NCBI GenBank assembly: GCA_022601195.1
Contig: JAHZIX010000007.1
Location: forward strand, 40,353-104,352
DNA from: Deltaproteobacteria bacterium
Lineage (GTDB): Bacteria > Acidobacteriota > Thermoanaerobaculia > Multivoradales > JAHZIX01
DNA: 64,000 nt
Direction: 5' to 3'
Shown here in pieces: positions 1-8,395 of this stretch. Below the pieces are notes generated by a model. It did not search any database. It saw only the letters and a list, made by a program, of their open reading frames with translations, and had not been told where the DNA came from. Every line of letters begins with the position of its first letter. Position 1 is the first letter of the stretch. A program made the translations under genes and the position numbers.

Positions 1-147
1 AAACCAGCCACGCAACAAACTCGCACTCCGTGATCTCCAACCAATTTTTCTATCGCGTTAGAGATGTAGACCCACCCGAGACCGCGGCCCGCAGTCGTTT
101 GCGACTGGCCGTGCCTCGAACAGAAACTCGGTGAATAGGAGATGTCT

Positions 148-2718
148 ATGTCCCTCCCAAAAACAGAACCAAGCTACCGTCCAATGGCAAGAGAGAAAGA
201 TCGGTCCCTCTGCCCCCGAAGTCTCAGCCGATTCCCCAACCTGATCGTCGTTACCGGCCTTCTCGCCCTCGCCTCCCAGGCCCTGGCGGGAAACACCGAA
301 ACCTCGAGACTCCAGCCCCGCCAGGCCTCACCTCCCGCTGCTGTTTACGCTCTGGCTAGCGACGCTCCGGTGGAGCGTTTGGTGATCAAATTTCACGAGG
401 GTACCCGGGTTCGCCTACGGGACGGTGTTCTCCAGGAACACCATCGCTCTGCCGTCGAGCAGCGCCAACTTCAGGTCCTTGGTTTGACTCCCTCTCGAGT
501 TGCCGACGATGCCACTAGTGCGATGAATCACCTGGCGCTGTCCCCACAGGCTGGTGATCTAGAGAGAATGTTCACCCAACCCGAGAACCAGCTCGAAGAT
601 TGGAAGACTAGTGGAGAATCCAAGTCCGGACGCGAGCTGGCGGATCTCAACCTCTACTTTGGTGCAGCCCTAGAACCCAACACTCGGTTTGGAGAGCTAG
701 AGGAGCTGCTCTTGGAACTCAATAGTCTAGCCAGCGTGGAAGTGGCCTACCTGGAGCCTCCCGCCGAGCTCGCCGCCATCTACTCCAGCGAAAAGCCGGG
801 TCCCCGTAGCTCGACACCCAACTTCCAGAACCAACAAGGGTATTTGAACGCCGCTCCCTTAGGCATCGACGCCCACTATGCCTGGACGATAGACGGCGGC
901 AATGGACAGAATGTTCAGATCGTCGACGTGGAATGGGCCTGGCAAACTACCCACGAGGACCTCCCAAGCCTCTTCCACCAGGGCGGTACACAAAACCCAA
1001 CAGTTGGATTTCGCAACCACGGTACTGCGGTGCTGGGAGAGATGGTTGGCGTCAACAACTCCCTGGGCATCAAGGGGATCGCCTACGGTGCCCAGGCCGG
1101 GTACGAGAGCATCGATCAACAGAGCGTCGCCAGTGGCATTTCTTCCGCTGCCATCGCAGCGGGAAGCGGCGACCTAATCCTCATCGAGGTCCAGCGCCAA
1201 GGCCCATTGAATGCCACCTCTTGTACCTGCAATACCTTGCAATGTGACTTCATCGCGGTGGAGTTCCTGCAGGCGGACTACGATGCCATCGCCGCCGCTA
1301 CGGCTAACGGCGTGATCGTAGTGGAGGCAGCGGGGAATGGTTCTTCAAACTTGGATGATCCGGCCTACGGAGGTCTCTTCGACCGCAACGTCCGTGACTC
1401 CGGTGCCATCGTGGTCGGAGCGAGCACCTCGACAGGCCGGGTTCCCACCTGCTGGACCAACCACGGCAGCCGAGTGGATGTCCACGGTTGGGGCGAAAAC
1501 GTAGCGACCACGGGATACGGTGATCTTCAGGGAGGTGCCGAAAATCAATGGTACACATCTGCCTTCAGCGGAACCTCCAGTGCTAGCCCTATCGTCACCG
1601 CCGCCGCCGCCTGCCTCCAAGGTGCTTCCAAGAGCGATGGTCAAGGAAACATGACCTCCATCGAAATGCGCCAGCTATTGGTCTCCACGGGAACTGCCCA
1701 GACCGGTATCCTGGCGAAACCCATCGGCCCGTTACCGAATCTCAGGGCGGCCCTCGATCAATTGATCCAGAATTCCCCTCCAACAGCGAACTTCACCTTT
1801 AGCGGTTCGGGCCTGAACCGTAGTTTCAACGCCTCTACCTCCACCGACGACAACGGCATCACCGACTATCAGTGGACCTTCCCTGGTGGCCTTGCCAAAG
1901 CCGGCGTTTCCGTCGACCACTTCTTCCCCAACTACGGCAGCCATTGGGTCACTCTCACCGTAACCGACAGCCACGGCGAGACAGATTCCACAAGCAAGCT
2001 GGTGAACCTTCCCCAGCCGACCATCACCCCGAAACAGGCCCTGTGGTACAACCCGGATCGGTCCGGCAACGGCATCGACTTCTTCCGCAACTCCGCAGGA
2101 ATCTACACCTTGGTGTGGTACACCTACACCAGCAACGGCACCCCTACCTGGTATATCTCTGGCTCAGGTTCCAAGTTCCGATCTACCTGGAGCCAGCCCC
2201 TCTTCAAGAGTACTTGGAACGGCTCCTCCAACACTCTGACCAACGTGGGGAGCGTGCGACTCTCCTTCAGTAGCACCAGCGAGGCCTGGTTCTCTTGGGT
2301 TCTCAACGGCCAGACGGGAGGCGAGCGCTTCGTCCATTCTCACGGCGGCACGGGCCGAAGCGGCATGTGGTACGACCCCAACGAGTCCGGTTGGGGCACC
2401 ATGATCGCCGACGGCGGTAGCGCGCTGGTTGCCAATATCGCCTTCTACCAAGGTTCTCAACCGCGCTGGGTCCAGGGCCAAGCCATCTCCAGCAGCAACG
2501 CCTTCATGGCTGTCCGGTGGATCGACGGCGTGGGCCTTTGCCCAAGCTGTGGAGGCGGCAGTAGCACTCCTCCCACGGGTCAAGTCGTCGGCAGCACCAG
2601 GATCCAAATCGCTAACGGCAGCTCGACCTCCGGAAGCCAGACGGTTAACATTCAGATCCCCGGCGGAGGCACCTGGAACCGGTCGAATATCCCGATCTCC
2701 CTGCTCACGGAACCCTGA
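148..2718 (+). CDS. Secreted subtilisin-family (S8) serine protease with PKD domain
   Basis: An extracellular serine endopeptidase is predicted. The S8 triad is visible: Asp in IVDVEW (about residue 260), His in NHGTAV (about 291) and Ser in SGTSSASP (about 477), with the oxyanion Asn in AAGNGS (about 397). Residues 1-50 carry a signal sequence ending near ALAG, and a long pro-region of about 180 residues precedes the catalytic domain. A PKD domain follows at about 545-630. The C-terminal region holds two copies of a WY(N/D)P-x2-SGxG beta module (about 635-840). AGGAG lies directly against the ATG at 142, so the ATG at 148 (six bases away) is the better start. It heads an island of secreted proteases. 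The substrate is unknown. Confidence 0.9.
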   Translation: MSLPKTEPSYRPMAREKDRSLCPRSLSRFPNLIVVTGLLALASQALAGNTETSRLQPRQASPPAAVYALASDAPVERLVIKFHEGTRVRLRDGVLQEHHRSAVEQRQLQVLGLTPSRVADDATSAMNHLALSPQAGDLERMFTQPENQLEDWKTSGESKSGRELADLNLYFGAALEPNTRFGELEELLLELNSLASVEVAYLEPPAELAAIYSSEKPGPRSSTPNFQNQQGYLNAAPLGIDAHYAWTIDGGNGQNVQIVDVEWAWQTTHEDLPSLFHQGGTQNPTVGFRNHGTAVLGEMVGVNNSLGIKGIAYGAQAGYESIDQQSVASGISSAAIAAGSGDLILIEVQRQGPLNATSCTCNTLQCDFIAVEFLQADYDAIAAATANGVIVVEAAGNGSSNLDDPAYGGLFDRNVRDSGAIVVGASTSTGRVPTCWTNHGSRVDVHGWGENVATTGYGDLQGGAENQWYTSAFSGTSSASPIVTAAAACLQGASKSDGQGNMTSIEMRQLLVSTGTAQTGILAKPIGPLPNLRAALDQLIQNSPPTANFTFSGSGLNRSFNASTSTDDNGITDYQWTFPGGLAKAGVSVDHFFPNYGSHWVTLTVTDSHGETDSTSKLVNLPQPTITPKQALWYNPDRSGNGIDFFRNSAGIYTLVWYTYTSNGTPTWYISGSGSKFRSTWSQPLFKSTWNGSSNTLTNVGSVRLSFSSTSEAWFSWVLNGQTGGERFVHSHGGTGRSGMWYDPNESGWGTMIADGGSALVANIAFYQGSQPRWVQGQAISSSNAFMAVRWIDGVGLCPSCGGGSSTPPTGQVVGSTRIQIANGSSTSGSQTVNIQIPGGGTWNRSNIPISLLTEP

Positions 2719-2748
2719 GCCCATCCGTAGGCCACTCAGGTAGACCCT

Positions 2749-2789
2749 GAAGCCCCGGGCCGGAAGCCATCCTTCTGATTCGGGGCTTC
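2749..2789 (+). terminator. Probable terminator hairpin after the S8 protease
   Basis: GAAGCCCCG (2749-2757) pairs perfectly with CGGGGCTTC (2781-2789) across a 23-base loop, 30 bases after the stop codon. A pyrimidine-rich but not pure T tract follows. The loop is long for a classical Rho-independent terminator. Confidence 0.5.
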
Positions 2790-2894
2790 GTCCTTTCGTC
2801 TCCCACGGTCAGTTAGCCAATTCTCGTCTCCTTCGCGCGCTCTAAGGGGACAGCTCACCCACGAGTTGTCAGAACCGCGAAAGGAAACGACACC

Positions 2895-3584
2895 ATGCAA
2901 AACCAAGTATCCAGAAACGGAACGGCCTCGATTCTCCACCTTCTACTCCTGTCTCTTGCCGCGGCGCTCCTGACATGGGGAGGCGCGGCTGCTCAAGACG
3001 CCGAGCCCATCGGCGAAATCTGCGGCTCGGCGAGCCCCCCACCGGTGCAAGTCTCCTGGCTCGAAGTCCCCGAGGACGAATCTTCTACCCTCCTCTCTTC
3101 TCCGCACCTGACCCTGGTTCTCAGCAACAACACGGAGCGGCTGGTCAAGGTGCAGCCGGAGTTGGTTTTCGACCGAGGTCGAGGCCCCTCGAAGGAAGCT
3201 TTGCCGACGGTGTTCCTGGCTCCGGACCATCAACGATCCCTGGTCCTGCCTCTCACCGACGATGGCGACCCGGTCAGCTTCGAAGCCACCCAGGCCGTGA
3301 CCGCACACCTAAGAGTGTCCACGGAGGACGGCGAGTACTTAGGCCAAAGCACCACCGAATCTCTCTATTTCTTCGCTGAAGCTTCCGGCGGAATCACCGC
3401 TCTCGGAGCAGCTGCCATGCGCCAATACCTGGAGCTCGGCAAGCTCCCGGAAGCTCGTCGCCTCGGCACTCCGGAAAAAGACGAAGAAGGCGTCACCTTG
3501 GAGTCGGTTCGCTACGTTGGCCCGGAAGGGCTTGCAGCGACCGCTCGGCTGGCTATCGCCCTGTCCTTACCTACCACTCCCTGA
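2895..3584 (+). CDS. Small secreted protein, partner of metallopeptidase copy 1
   Basis: I do not recognise the family. The 229-residue product has a signal peptide (leucine-rich core at residues 13-27, likely cleavage near AAAQ). The mature part holds one cysteine, C43, in the motif ICGSASPPPV. The rest looks like a beta-sandwich with alternating hydrophobic segments. It is a paralogue of the product of 4987-5745, which shares C-G-x-A-S-P-P-P-V, the S-E-S-L-Y-F segment and the overall length. The gene sits 44 bases upstream of the metallopeptidase-like gene at 3629, in the same order as the second copy, so the two products probably work together. AAAGGAAA precedes the ATG. Confidence 0.8.
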   Translation: MQNQVSRNGTASILHLLLLSLAAALLTWGGAAAQDAEPIGEICGSASPPPVQVSWLEVPEDESSTLLSSPHLTLVLSNNTERLVKVQPELVFDRGRGPSKEALPTVFLAPDHQRSLVLPLTDDGDPVSFEATQAVTAHLRVSTEDGEYLGQSTTESLYFFAEASGGITALGAAAMRQYLELGKLPEARRLGTPEKDEEGVTLESVRYVGPEGLAATARLAIALSLPTTP

Positions 3585-3628
3585 CCTCTCACCATTCTCT
3601 TTGTCATCAACCAATAGGAAGATTCATC

Positions 3629-4822
3629 ATGATTACCCCCCCGTGGAAAACAACTCTCTTGTGCACCGCCTTGGTGCTTTCCTTTGCTTCCCAAGCCCAG
3701 GCCTATGCCCACACCTTCTGCGTCATCAACCGAGTCGTTACCACCGACAGTGGCATAGGAGAAGATCTCTACGCCGCCAACGGAGAGGTCTACCACCATT
3801 CTCGTTATGCCCAGGTGCGGGTGAAACACAATGGCATCACAGTTGTCCCAATGACCTACGCCAATGAGCTTGGTTGCGTCTCCTTCATCTCCCCTTTCAG
3901 TACCGGTTTCGAGCTCGAGATGTGGTCCAAAGCTCGCATCCCTCGTAGCGATCAACCGAATCAGCACAACTTCTTACAGGTCCGCTACAGCAACAACAAC
4001 CTGGCCAAGTGGACCTTCCACGTCGACCCCGGCCCGGTCTCGGGCGCCCATGCGATCCTCACCCCTCCGTCTCGAATGGCGAACCTCCTAGGAATCTCTT
4101 CTTGGGCTTTGAGCCTCAACAGCCCCGGCTTCTCGGGAAAGGAGATCACTGTCAAGGATCAAGCCTGCCCCCAGTTTCCTGACAATTCCTGCCATAGCTT
4201 AGGGGTCGTCTCCATCAACCCGATCCACGTCCAGAAAAAGTTTCTCATCGCCCACGAGGTGGGCCATGCGGTCGCTTATCACTACGCAGGAAACATATCG
4301 AAGAACTATTTCGAAAACACTGGTGGCGCCGACTGCGAGACGCCGGCGGATTGGACCCACGCCATGCATTCGAAGGAGTATCAAAGCGCTGCCCTTGTAG
4401 AGGGCTATGCTCATTTCTATTCCGCTGCGACTTGGAACAACACCAACCATACAAACGGCTGGTTCCATTACTACAAGTCCGACTATAAAAACGGTTCGGT
4501 GGTTGCGGTGGATGTGGAAAACGGCTCCGCCGGGGGGAGCACTAGCTATATGGAGAACCATTGCACAGGGAGTGACACCGGCTATGGCACCGAGTTGGAT
4601 TGGATGAGAGCCCTATGGGATTACCTTACCAATAGTGGAATGAAACCCAGTCATTCTCAAATCCTGTCTCAACTCGAACGTGCCGCTACCGGCCCCTTTT
4701 GGAGCCACCCCCTGGCTTCTCAGGCATTCCTAGTAGCCATTGCTGAGTTCGACATCTTGAACGGAACCTTGTTTGAGCCACGATGGCATCAAATGGCGGA
4801 TTGGAACGGTCTCTTGCACTGA
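3629..4822 (+). CDS. Secreted HExxH metallopeptidase-like protein, copy 1
   Basis: A 397-residue exported protein (signal peptide ending near SQAQA) with a candidate zinc site: HEVGH at residues 209-213 and a possible third ligand, E258, in VEGYAHF. This HExxH plus distal Glu layout is that of gluzincins. I do not recognise the N-terminal domain (about 25-170). Six cysteines match those of the paralogue at 5742-6959, suggesting three disulfides. AGGAAGA lies seven bases before the ATG. The gene follows its small partner gene and ends with a strong terminator. Proteolytic activity is inferred from the motif only. The protein could also be a catalytically altered binding protein. Confidence 0.8.
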   Translation: MITPPWKTTLLCTALVLSFASQAQAYAHTFCVINRVVTTDSGIGEDLYAANGEVYHHSRYAQVRVKHNGITVVPMTYANELGCVSFISPFSTGFELEMWSKARIPRSDQPNQHNFLQVRYSNNNLAKWTFHVDPGPVSGAHAILTPPSRMANLLGISSWALSLNSPGFSGKEITVKDQACPQFPDNSCHSLGVVSINPIHVQKKFLIAHEVGHAVAYHYAGNISKNYFENTGGADCETPADWTHAMHSKEYQSAALVEGYAHFYSAATWNNTNHTNGWFHYYKSDYKNGSVVAVDVENGSAGGSTSYMENHCTGSDTGYGTELDWMRALWDYLTNSGMKPSHSQILSQLERAATGPFWSHPLASQAFLVAIAEFDILNGTLFEPRWHQMADWNGLLH

Positions 4823-4874
4823 CCCGGCACCACGAAAAGGTCAACCCCTGCCCCATCTCTCTCAACCTCTCTCC

Positions 4875-4907
4875 ACCGCTCAGGGAATCCCTCGGGCGGT
4901 TTTTTTC
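4875..4907 (+). terminator. Rho-independent terminator after metallopeptidase copy 1
   Basis: ACCGC and GCGGT flank an inner AGGGA/TCCCT stem, followed at once by seven T residues. It lies about 50 bases after the stop codon and separates the two duplicated cassettes into independent transcripts. Confidence 0.85.
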
Positions 4908-4986
4908 TTTTCTCTTAGCCTTTCCGCCCCTTCCTCGCGCGGAGTGAGTGAACAAACTTGGATACAGACCCAAAGGAGACCCACTC

Positions 4987-5745
4987 ATGTACCTGCAAGC
5001 CTTAAGAAACCCACGGCCTCTGGCCGTCCTACTCCTCGCCGCGGCCCTCGCCATTCCCACTCTTCCTAGCCAGGCACAGCTCGACCAGGGAGGTTTCCAA
5101 CATTCCCAACGGGGAATGGAAGTCGTCGCTTGTGGCGAAGCGAGCCCCCCACCGGTAGAGCTTCGGTGGCAGGAAGCACCGGCGGCCGACTCTCTGACGG
5201 CCGTCGAGGGAGAGTCGGTGAATCTCCTCCTCACCAACACCACCGAACAAGACCTGCACTTATCCATTCAGCTGACCTTCGACGACGGCCAGAACTTGAC
5301 CCAACGGCAGACTCCGGGCATCGACCTCCTACCTGGGAAGACTTTGGTCTACGAAGTGCCTTTGGAGAACGTCCCCTCGCGAGGCACCAGCTCCCTGATC
5401 GCCCACGTCACGGCCACGGCCCAAGGCGAAGAAGGCAAGGCTCATCGAGTGGGCCAGGCCGGTTCGGAATCCCTCTACTTCCACTCTGAGCCCGGCGGCG
5501 GCACCGTCGCCTTTGGCGAAGAGACTTTACGCGGGCAATTCGGCGGCGGCCTCATCCCTGCCGAGAAGCAGCACGAAGCGGATGAGCTACCTCCCGGAGT
5601 CACTCTGGAGATGGCCATGGACGTGGGCGAAGGTTCCCTCGAGCCACCGACTCGAATCCCTTCGGATAAAGAGATCCTCGACCGGGAGAAAAGCCTCCTT
5701 CGGGAAGAAAACGCAAACCACAACGATCAGGAAATAGAACGATGA
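4987..5745 (+). CDS. Small secreted protein, partner of metallopeptidase copy 2
   Basis: This is the paralogue of the product of 2895-3584. The 252-residue protein has a signal peptide (hydrophobic residues 12-24, cleavage near SQAQ) and one mature-region cysteine, C49, in ACGEASPPPV. It shares the S-E-S-L-Y-F segment with the first copy and has an extended charged C-terminus. AAAGGAGA ends eight bases before the ATG at 4987, so this start is preferred over an upstream GTG at 4948. Its stop overlaps the start of the metallopeptidase gene as ATGA, so the two are translationally coupled, which supports a stoichiometric or functional partnership. The biochemical role is unknown. Confidence 0.8.
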   Translation: MYLQALRNPRPLAVLLLAAALAIPTLPSQAQLDQGGFQHSQRGMEVVACGEASPPPVELRWQEAPAADSLTAVEGESVNLLLTNTTEQDLHLSIQLTFDDGQNLTQRQTPGIDLLPGKTLVYEVPLENVPSRGTSSLIAHVTATAQGEEGKAHRVGQAGSESLYFHSEPGGGTVAFGEETLRGQFGGGLIPAEKQHEADELPPGVTLEMAMDVGEGSLEPPTRIPSDKEILDREKSLLREENANHNDQEIER

Positions 5746-6959
5746 ACACCACGAAAATTCTCAGCGGGTTCTCCGCCAAGCTAGTCCTCTTACTCGCCCT
5801 CGTCCTCGGCGGACTGTCGGCCCTGCCGGCGGAAGCCTATGTGCACAGTTTCTGCGCCAGCACCCGGGTGACGACGACAGATAGCGACATCGGTGAAGAC
5901 ATTCACGACCTCGTCGGAGCGACCACTCACCCCTCCCGCTACGCCCAGATGAGGGTGACCCGCAACGGGGCCGTGGTGGTCAACACCACCTACGCCAACG
6001 CTGGAGGCTGCCTGACCTTCTACAGCCCCTACACCACCGGGTTCAAGTTGGAGATGTGGTCCAAGGCGCGCATTCCCGCCAGCGATGACCCGAGCCATTT
6101 CAATACCCTCAATGTGCACCACGGGAATGGCACCCTGGCCTATTGGTATTGGTTCATCAATCCTGGTCCCAGTGGCGCTCCCCGGTTCGTCACCACCAAC
6201 CAGACCAGGCGATCGAACCTCTTTGCCATCTCCTCGTGGATTCTCACTCGCTGGAGCGATGGCCTCAACTTCAAGACCATTACCGTGGAGGATTCCGCGT
6301 GCCCAACGATTCCGGACAACTCCTGTAATTCCGGTTCCACGGTCCACATCCATCCCAACGGCAATCAGAAGAAGTTTCTCATCGGCCACGAGATGGGCCA
6401 TGCTCTGGTTCACCGGTGGATCAACTATCATCCCTACGCCAGCTATTCTCAAAACAATGGCGGCGCCAACTGCACCACTCCCGCAGGGATGCACCATGCC
6501 ATGCATTCGAGGGAGTACCAGAGCGCCGCTCTCACCGAGGGATTCGCTCAGTTCTACTCCACCGTGGCTTGGAACTACGAATCGTCAACAGCCGGCTGGT
6601 TCCACTACTACAAGTCCAACTACAAGAACGGCTCCGTGACCGCCGTCGACGTAGAGCTCGGTGGCACCGGCGGGGCCCTCCGCTACCTGGAAACCCAATG
6701 CACGGGATCGCTGGATGGACGTGGGGTCGAGCTCGATTGGCTGCGGGCTCTCTGGGACTACCGCACCAACTGGGGAACCAAACCCAGCCGCTACCAGATC
6801 CTGCGCCAGATCAAAAACGCTGTGACCGGTGGAGACTGGGGCAACACCGGTGCCGGAGATGCCTTCAGCGCCGCGGTGGCCGACTACGACATGCAGCACG
6901 GAACGAATTTCTACCCTCGCTGGACGGGCAATGCCAGCTACAACGGGGTGGATCACTGA
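5742..6959 (+). CDS. Secreted HExxH metallopeptidase-like protein, copy 2
   Basis: A 405-residue exported protein (signal peptide ending near LPAEA), closely similar along its length to the product of 3629-4822. The candidate zinc site is HEMGH at 216-220 with E266 in TEGFAQF as third ligand. The six cysteines are conserved. Between the copies, Tyr-Ala-His after the distal Glu becomes Phe-Ala-Gln, so the residue two positions after the third ligand region differs. The start codon overlaps the stop of the partner gene. A strong terminator follows at 6989. Function is inferred from the motif; no family name can be assigned from the sequence alone. Confidence 0.8.
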   Translation: MNTTKILSGFSAKLVLLLALVLGGLSALPAEAYVHSFCASTRVTTTDSDIGEDIHDLVGATTHPSRYAQMRVTRNGAVVVNTTYANAGGCLTFYSPYTTGFKLEMWSKARIPASDDPSHFNTLNVHHGNGTLAYWYWFINPGPSGAPRFVTTNQTRRSNLFAISSWILTRWSDGLNFKTITVEDSACPTIPDNSCNSGSTVHIHPNGNQKKFLIGHEMGHALVHRWINYHPYASYSQNNGGANCTTPAGMHHAMHSREYQSAALTEGFAQFYSTVAWNYESSTAGWFHYYKSNYKNGSVTAVDVELGGTGGALRYLETQCTGSLDGRGVELDWLRALWDYRTNWGTKPSRYQILRQIKNAVTGGDWGNTGAGDAFSAAVADYDMQHGTNFYPRWTGNASYNGVDH

Positions 6960-6988
6960 GTTCCACTCCGAATTCCCAGAGATGGTTC

Positions 6989-7032
6989 AGGGCGCCTCCA
7001 ACCGGAAACACTCCGGTGGAGCGCCCTTTTTT
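6989..7032 (+). terminator. Rho-independent terminator after metallopeptidase copy 2
   Basis: AGGGCGC (6989-6995) pairs with GCGCCCT (7021-7027). Inner TCC/GGA and CCGG/CCGG pairs extend the stem, and a run of T follows. It ends the secreted-protease island. Confidence 0.85.
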
Positions 7033-7060
7033 CTTTCTCTGCGATCTCCAGAGTAGAGCC

Positions 7061-7087
7061 AAAAAGGGAGGTCCCTAGAAACCTCCC
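7061..7087 (-). terminator. Rho-independent terminator of the FAD reductase operon
   Basis: Read on the minus strand, GGGAGGT and ACCTCCC form a perfect 7-bp stem with an 8-base loop, followed by five T residues. It lies about 80 bases downstream of the stop at 7165. Confidence 0.8.
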
Positions 7088-7164
7088 GAGGCGATCGACT
7101 CTGATTTTCCCCCCGAAGAGGATTCAAGAGGAAAAGGCAGCAGCTCAATTCTAGGCAAGCCTCA

Positions 7165-8388
7165 TCAACTAGGTCGGCGACGCGATGGGGAGCCGGCGAC
7201 CCGAGCGGGCATCCGTACCGGGATGGCAAGAGAGGGGCACCTCTGGCCACCGACAGCCAGACGTAGCATTAGGTCCGCTGCCCATCGGCAGCCGAATTGG
7301 CGAGTTGGAAGGGCCCGGCAGTGCACAGCCAAGAGTCGTGAAAAGAGCTCCGGATTTCCCCCAAGGGCGTGGATCATACGGTCTCTGAGCCATGGACGAC
7401 GAGTGGCTTCCAAAAGCAGACGCCCCACTGCTTTGGGCCAACGGATAATGCGTCGAAACTCCATCTCGTAGATGTTAGGCCTACCTCGATCCAATGCCGA
7501 GGCCAAGGCCTCCGCTTGGTGGACTGCCAGGGCGATACCGTCCCCCCCAAGGGCGTCCGTATAGCCTGCCGCGTCCCCCACTAGAGCCACCTGGCCCCGC
7601 AGGACGGACTTGGCCCGCTGTCGAAAAAGGCCCGCTCCCAACTCCTGGGAACAGGGCTCCGCCCCCTCCAAGCGCTCTCGTAGCAGAGGGAACTCTTCGA
7701 GCAGAGTCGCGAACTGAGTCGGCCGGTGCAGAGCCGAGAAAAGAAGGGTGACACACACCTCTCGAGGGCCCGTGGGAGTCACATAGGCTTCTGTTCCACA
7801 GCTCCAATGCACCTCGACCAGGTCGCTCCAAGGCGGAGTCCGGAAATGCTGCCGAATCCCGAACCGGTCCCCGGAGGAGATCTTTCTCGGAAGGCTCGAG
7901 GTCTCCAGGCCGGCCCACCTTCGGACTCTCGAATGAAGGCCGTCGGCACCGATCACCCAGGAGGTCTCGACCTCTTGGCCATTCACCCAAAGCCCCCGCG
8001 GGCTGAGGCCTTCAACCCGGCTCCGATAGCGGACTTCGATTCCGCTCCCCTTCACCGCTGCTATCAGCGCGCGCCCCAACTCCATCCGTCGCATTCCCAA
8101 ACCTTCGCCCACGGGAAATCGCCCCTCAGCGCCCACAGCCAGAGGATCCTCCGCCCACAGGTAGCGCAGCCCCCGCAGAGGAGCCGACTCAGTCGAACTG
8201 AGATCTACTCCGAGGCGCTCCAGACCGGCAACCGCGTCCGGCATCAAACCCTCTCCACAAGCCTTGTCCCTAGCTCCTGCCTTCGACTCCAGCACCACCA
8301 CCGGCCCAATCCCGCGACGATTCAGGGCCAGCGCCGTAGCGAGACCCGCAGGGCCAGCACCGACGATGCAGATCGCTGTTGGCACCAT
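7165..8388 (-). CDS. FAD-dependent oxidoreductase, geranylgeranyl-reductase/monooxygenase type
   Basis: A 407-residue flavoprotein. The N-terminal dinucleotide fold has GAGPAGLATALAL (about residues 9-21). GADGLHSRVR (about 148-157) is the second FAD/NAD(P)H motif of the para-hydroxybenzoate hydroxylase fold, and VGDAAGYTDALGGDGI (about 270-285) is the third FAD motif. CGEGLMP near residue 45 is typical of the geranylgeranyl reductase-like subgroup. Possible roles are reduction of an isoprenoid or polyketide double bond, or hydroxylation of a small molecule. It starts 7 bases after the stop of the radical SAM gene, so the two form one transcript and probably one pathway. The substrate cannot be told. 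Confidence 0.85.
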   Translation of the reverse strand: MVPTAICIVGAGPAGLATALALNRRGIGPVVVLESKAGARDKACGEGLMPDAVAGLERLGVDLSSTESAPLRGLRYLWAEDPLAVGAEGRFPVGEGLGMRRMELGRALIAAVKGSGIEVRYRSRVEGLSPRGLWVNGQEVETSWVIGADGLHSRVRRWAGLETSSLPRKISSGDRFGIRQHFRTPPWSDLVEVHWSCGTEAYVTPTGPREVCVTLLFSALHRPTQFATLLEEFPLLRERLEGAEPCSQELGAGLFRQRAKSVLRGQVALVGDAAGYTDALGGDGIALAVHQAEALASALDRGRPNIYEMEFRRIIRWPKAVGRLLLEATRRPWLRDRMIHALGGNPELFSRLLAVHCRALPTRQFGCRWAADLMLRLAVGGQRCPSLAIPVRMPARVAGSPSRRRPS

Positions 8389-8395
8389 CCAGCTC

